From Candidatus Palauibacter rhopaloidicola (lineage in GTDB: Bacteria; Gemmatimonadota; Gemmatimonadetes; Palauibacterales; Palauibacteraceae), in contig JAPPGH010000031.1 in the NCBI GenBank assembly GCA_026914155.1, forward strand, positions 223,517 to 287,516: a stretch of 64,000 bases of DNA, read 5' to 3'. The notes under the pieces were generated by a model. That model was not told the origin of the DNA. It worked only from the letters and a program-made list of their open reading frames with translations, and did not search any database. The position numbers and the translations under genes are program-made. Below, one piece after another: positions 62,350-64,000 of the stretch (within the stretch, counting starts at the first letter, position 1; every line of letters begins with the position of its first letter).

Positions 62350-62978
62350 GCGTCACCTTCCCCGGCGGAGTCCGCCGCATCGAAGACCACCGACTCGACG
62401 AGTAGCAGGTCGGACCAGAGGATGTCGTACGCCGACGCCTCTCCCCACGGGAGCACCCGCACGCCCGGCAGATTTCTGGCCGACAGATGGACGTCCGGTT
62501 TGTGACCCGCCGTCAGGAGAAGGACGTTCTCCGAACCGCGGCCGATGCTGGCCAGCAGGGCGGCGACGCGCCGGGTCTTCGGCGGATCGAAGTCCAGAGG
62601 CTCGATGAGCGCGAGATCGCCGTTCATGGCTCTCGTATTGAGCGCGGAACGGATGGCCAGCTGACGGATGCGCCTCGGTACGCGCACGCGATAGGAGCGC
62701 GGCTGCGGGCCGAAGACGACCGAGCCGCCGCGCCACAGCGCCGAACGGATCGAGCCGGCGCGGGCTCGTCCCGTCCCCTTCTGCCGCCAGGGCTTCCGCG
62801 ATCCTCCTCGAACGGTCGAGCGGGTCTTCGTGGAGGCCGTCCCCTGCCGGCGGTTCGCCAGCACGGCGGTGACGACCTGGTGGAGCACGTCTTCGTTGAC
62901 CACGCCGTCGAACGGCATCTCGGGCAGGGCCCGCTCGGCCCCTGCCGTGCCATCGGAGCTGTACGTCGCGACTTTCAT
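62346..62978 (-). CDS. rplD: 50S ribosomal protein L4
   Basis: The 210-residue product has the L4 loop GGSRKPWRQKGTGRARAGSI and GGSVVFGPQPRSYRVRVPRR, plus LPGVRVLPWGEASAYDILWS. The ATG overlaps the rplC stop (ATGA). L4-mediated S10-operon control is known in E. coli; nothing comparable is visible here. Confidence 0.97.
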   Translation of the reverse strand: MKVATYSSDGTAGAERALPEMPFDGVVNEDVLHQVVTAVLANRRQGTASTKTRSTVRGGSRKPWRQKGTGRARAGSIRSALWRGGSVVFGPQPRSYRVRVPRRIRQLAIRSALNTRAMNGDLALIEPLDFDPPKTRRVAALLASIGRGSENVLLLTAGHKPDVHLSARNLPGVRVLPWGEASAYDILWSDLLLVESVVFDAADSAGEGDA

Positions 62979-63598
62979 CGGCCCGGCCTCACCATGACGA
63001 GGTTGTTTCGCCCGCCCGGGATGGAACCCTGCACAATCAGGAGGTTCTTCTCCGCGTCGACCCGGATGATCTTCCGGCTCATCGCCATGCGCTGCGTCCC
63101 GCCCATGCGGCCCGCCATCTTTCGCCCCTTGATGACGCGCGACGGATCCGTCCCGGCCCCGATCGAGCCGGGCGCTCTGAGGATCGACGTTCCGCCATGG
63201 GAGCCGCGACCACCGCCGAAGCCGTGCCGCTTCACGACGCCCTGGAACCCGCGACCCTTGGTCGTTCCCGTCACGTTCACGCGCGATCCGACATCGAACA
63301 TGCCGACGTTGAGTTCCTGGCCCAGCTCAAGCTTCTCGCCCTCGAAGTCGAACTCCGCGAGGACGCGCGGCACGTAGTCGAGGCCGGCGCGCGCGGCGTG
63401 GCCCGCCGCCGGCTTCCGCTCCCGTCCCTCCTTCACGCGGCCGAAGCCCAGCTGCACGGCGTCGTAGCCGTCGCGCTCGGTGGTCTTGATCTGGACGACC
63501 GGACAGGGTCCGACTTCCAGCACCGTGACACCGACGGCCTTCCCGTCGTCGTCGAAGATCTGCGTCATGCCGATTTTGCGGCCGATCAACCCGGGCAT
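62975..63598 (-). CDS. rplC: 50S ribosomal protein L3
   Basis: The 207-residue product begins [20 protein letters not shown], with [40 protein letters not shown] and [19 protein letters not shown] 63598 starts 4 bases after the rpsJ stop. Confidence 0.98.
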   Translation of the reverse strand: MPGLIGRKIGMTQIFDDDGKAVGVTVLEVGPCPVVQIKTTERDGYDAVQLGFGRVKEGRERKPAAGHAARAGLDYVPRVLAEFDFEGEKLELGQELNVGMFDVGSRVNVTGTTKGRGFQGVVKRHGFGGGRGSHGGTSILRAPGSIGAGTDPSRVIKGRKMAGRMGGTQRMAMSRKIIRVDAEKNLLIVQGSIPGGRNNLVMVRPGR

Positions 63599-63602
63599 CT
63601 CG

Positions 63603-63911
63603 CTACTCGACTTTGATTTCCACATCGACGCCGGCGGCGAGATCCAGCTTCGTCAGCGCGTCGATCGTCTGCGGACGGGAGTCGTGGATATCGATGAGCC
63701 GCTTGTGCGTCTTCAGTTCGAACTGTTCCCGCGACTTCTTGTCCACATGAGGACTCCGCAGGACCGTGAACAGCTGACGGCGCGTCGGGAGCGGGATCGG
63801 CCCGCTGACGGACGCACCGGTCTTCTGCGCGGTCCGAACGATGTCCGCCGCCGTCTGGTCGATCACGGCTGGATCGAAGGCCTTCAGCCGAATCCGAATC
63901 TTCTGCGCCAT
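63603..63911 (-). CDS. rpsJ: 30S ribosomal protein S10
   Basis: The 102-residue product begins [20 protein letters not shown], with [20 protein letters not shown] and [20 protein letters not shown]. First gene of the S10 block, following tuf. Confidence 0.98.
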   Translation of the reverse strand: MAQKIRIRLKAFDPAVIDQTAADIVRTAQKTGASVSGPIPLPTRRQLFTVLRSPHVDKKSREQFELKTHKRLIDIHDSRPQTIDALTKLDLAAGVDVEIKVE

Positions 63912-63945
63912 ATCCGTGCGCCGTCTCGTTTTCCGGGGCTGTCCG

Positions 63946-64000
63946 CTAGTCGTGGATGGCGGTGACGACCCCGGCGCCCACCGTCCGGCCTCCCTCGCGG
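63946..64000 (-). CDS. tuf: Elongation factor Tu, C-terminal fragment at window edge
   Basis: The last 17 codons plus stop are inside the window: [17 protein letters not shown]. This is the conserved EF-Tu C-terminus ([13 protein letters not shown]), and tuf normally precedes rpsJ. The rest of the gene lies beyond the right edge. Confidence 0.9.
   Translation of the reverse strand, partial: REGGRTVGAGVVTAIHD

Overview
The window is a dense, high-GC bacterial chromosome segment with no rRNA, tRNA, CRISPR array or insertion sequence that I can see, and no gene-free stretch longer than about 210 bases. The Tol-Pal complex, BamD, lipobox signal peptides and twin-arginine (Tat) signals indicate a diderm. 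The Asp-box/VPS10-type secreted protein, the Tat-exported gamma-glutamyltransferase-like lipoproteins and the zinc-type (C+) ribosomal proteins fit a Gemmatimonadota-like organism, possibly a marine or host-associated one. That assignment is inference from gene content and was not tested by phylogeny.

Region 1 (1-11971, minus strand) reads rel/spoT - uvrB - tsaE - tsaB - rimI - ssb - hemA - tolQ - tolR - tolA/tonB - tolB - pal - partial lipoprotein. Most junctions overlap or are under 80 bases (the longest is 150 bases, between tolB and pal), so much of this may be one transcription unit linking stringent response, DNA repair, t6A tRNA modification, haem synthesis and envelope integrity. A minus-strand radC lies just upstream, beyond a 16-base perfect palindrome.

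Region 2 (13012-35518) is the accessory part. It holds two tandem methionine-rich exported proteins. Next comes a cluster of three near-identical Tat-lipoprotein gamma-glutamyltransferase-like genes, one of them overlapping a CocE/X-Pro-dipeptidase-like lipoprotein. An opposing gene for an unusual membrane protein with three winged-helix-like repeats sits inside this cluster. Beyond it are an exported ComEC-like metallo-beta-lactamase with a lamin-tail domain, a DUF3006-like protein, a 1054-residue Asp-box propeller protein, a dimethylglycine-dehydrogenase-like flavoprotein, a DmdA/GcvT-like C1 transferase, a RelE-type toxin-antitoxin pair, a Tat-exported NAD-epimerase-like protein and a PLP aminotransferase. 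The three gamma-glutamyltransferase-like genes share identical -10 hexamers and near-identical -35 hexamers with 18-base spacers, although the spacers themselves have diverged.

Region 3 (35589-47768, minus strand) holds a cupredoxin lipoprotein, secA, nadD, bamD, a TPR lipoprotein, a family 2 glycosyltransferase, a UDP-xylose pathway pair (ugd, UDP-glucuronate decarboxylase), a GDP-deoxysugar reductase-like gene, hemB and hemD. It couples envelope biogenesis, nucleotide-sugar synthesis and haem synthesis; hemC is in neither hem cluster.

Region 4 (47878-64000, minus strand) is the S10-spc-alpha ribosomal supercluster in canonical order: tuf (partial), rpsJ, rplC, rplD, rplW, rplB, rpsS, rplV, rpsC, rplP, rpmC, rpsQ, rplN, rplX, rplE, rpsN, rpsH, rplF, rplR, rpsE, rpmD, rplO, secY, adk, map, infA, rpmJ, rpsM, rpsK, rpsD, rpoA, rplQ. 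It is followed by a small membrane protein and rpmB. Several genes here begin with TTG or GTG and overlap the preceding stop codon, which suggests strong translational coupling.
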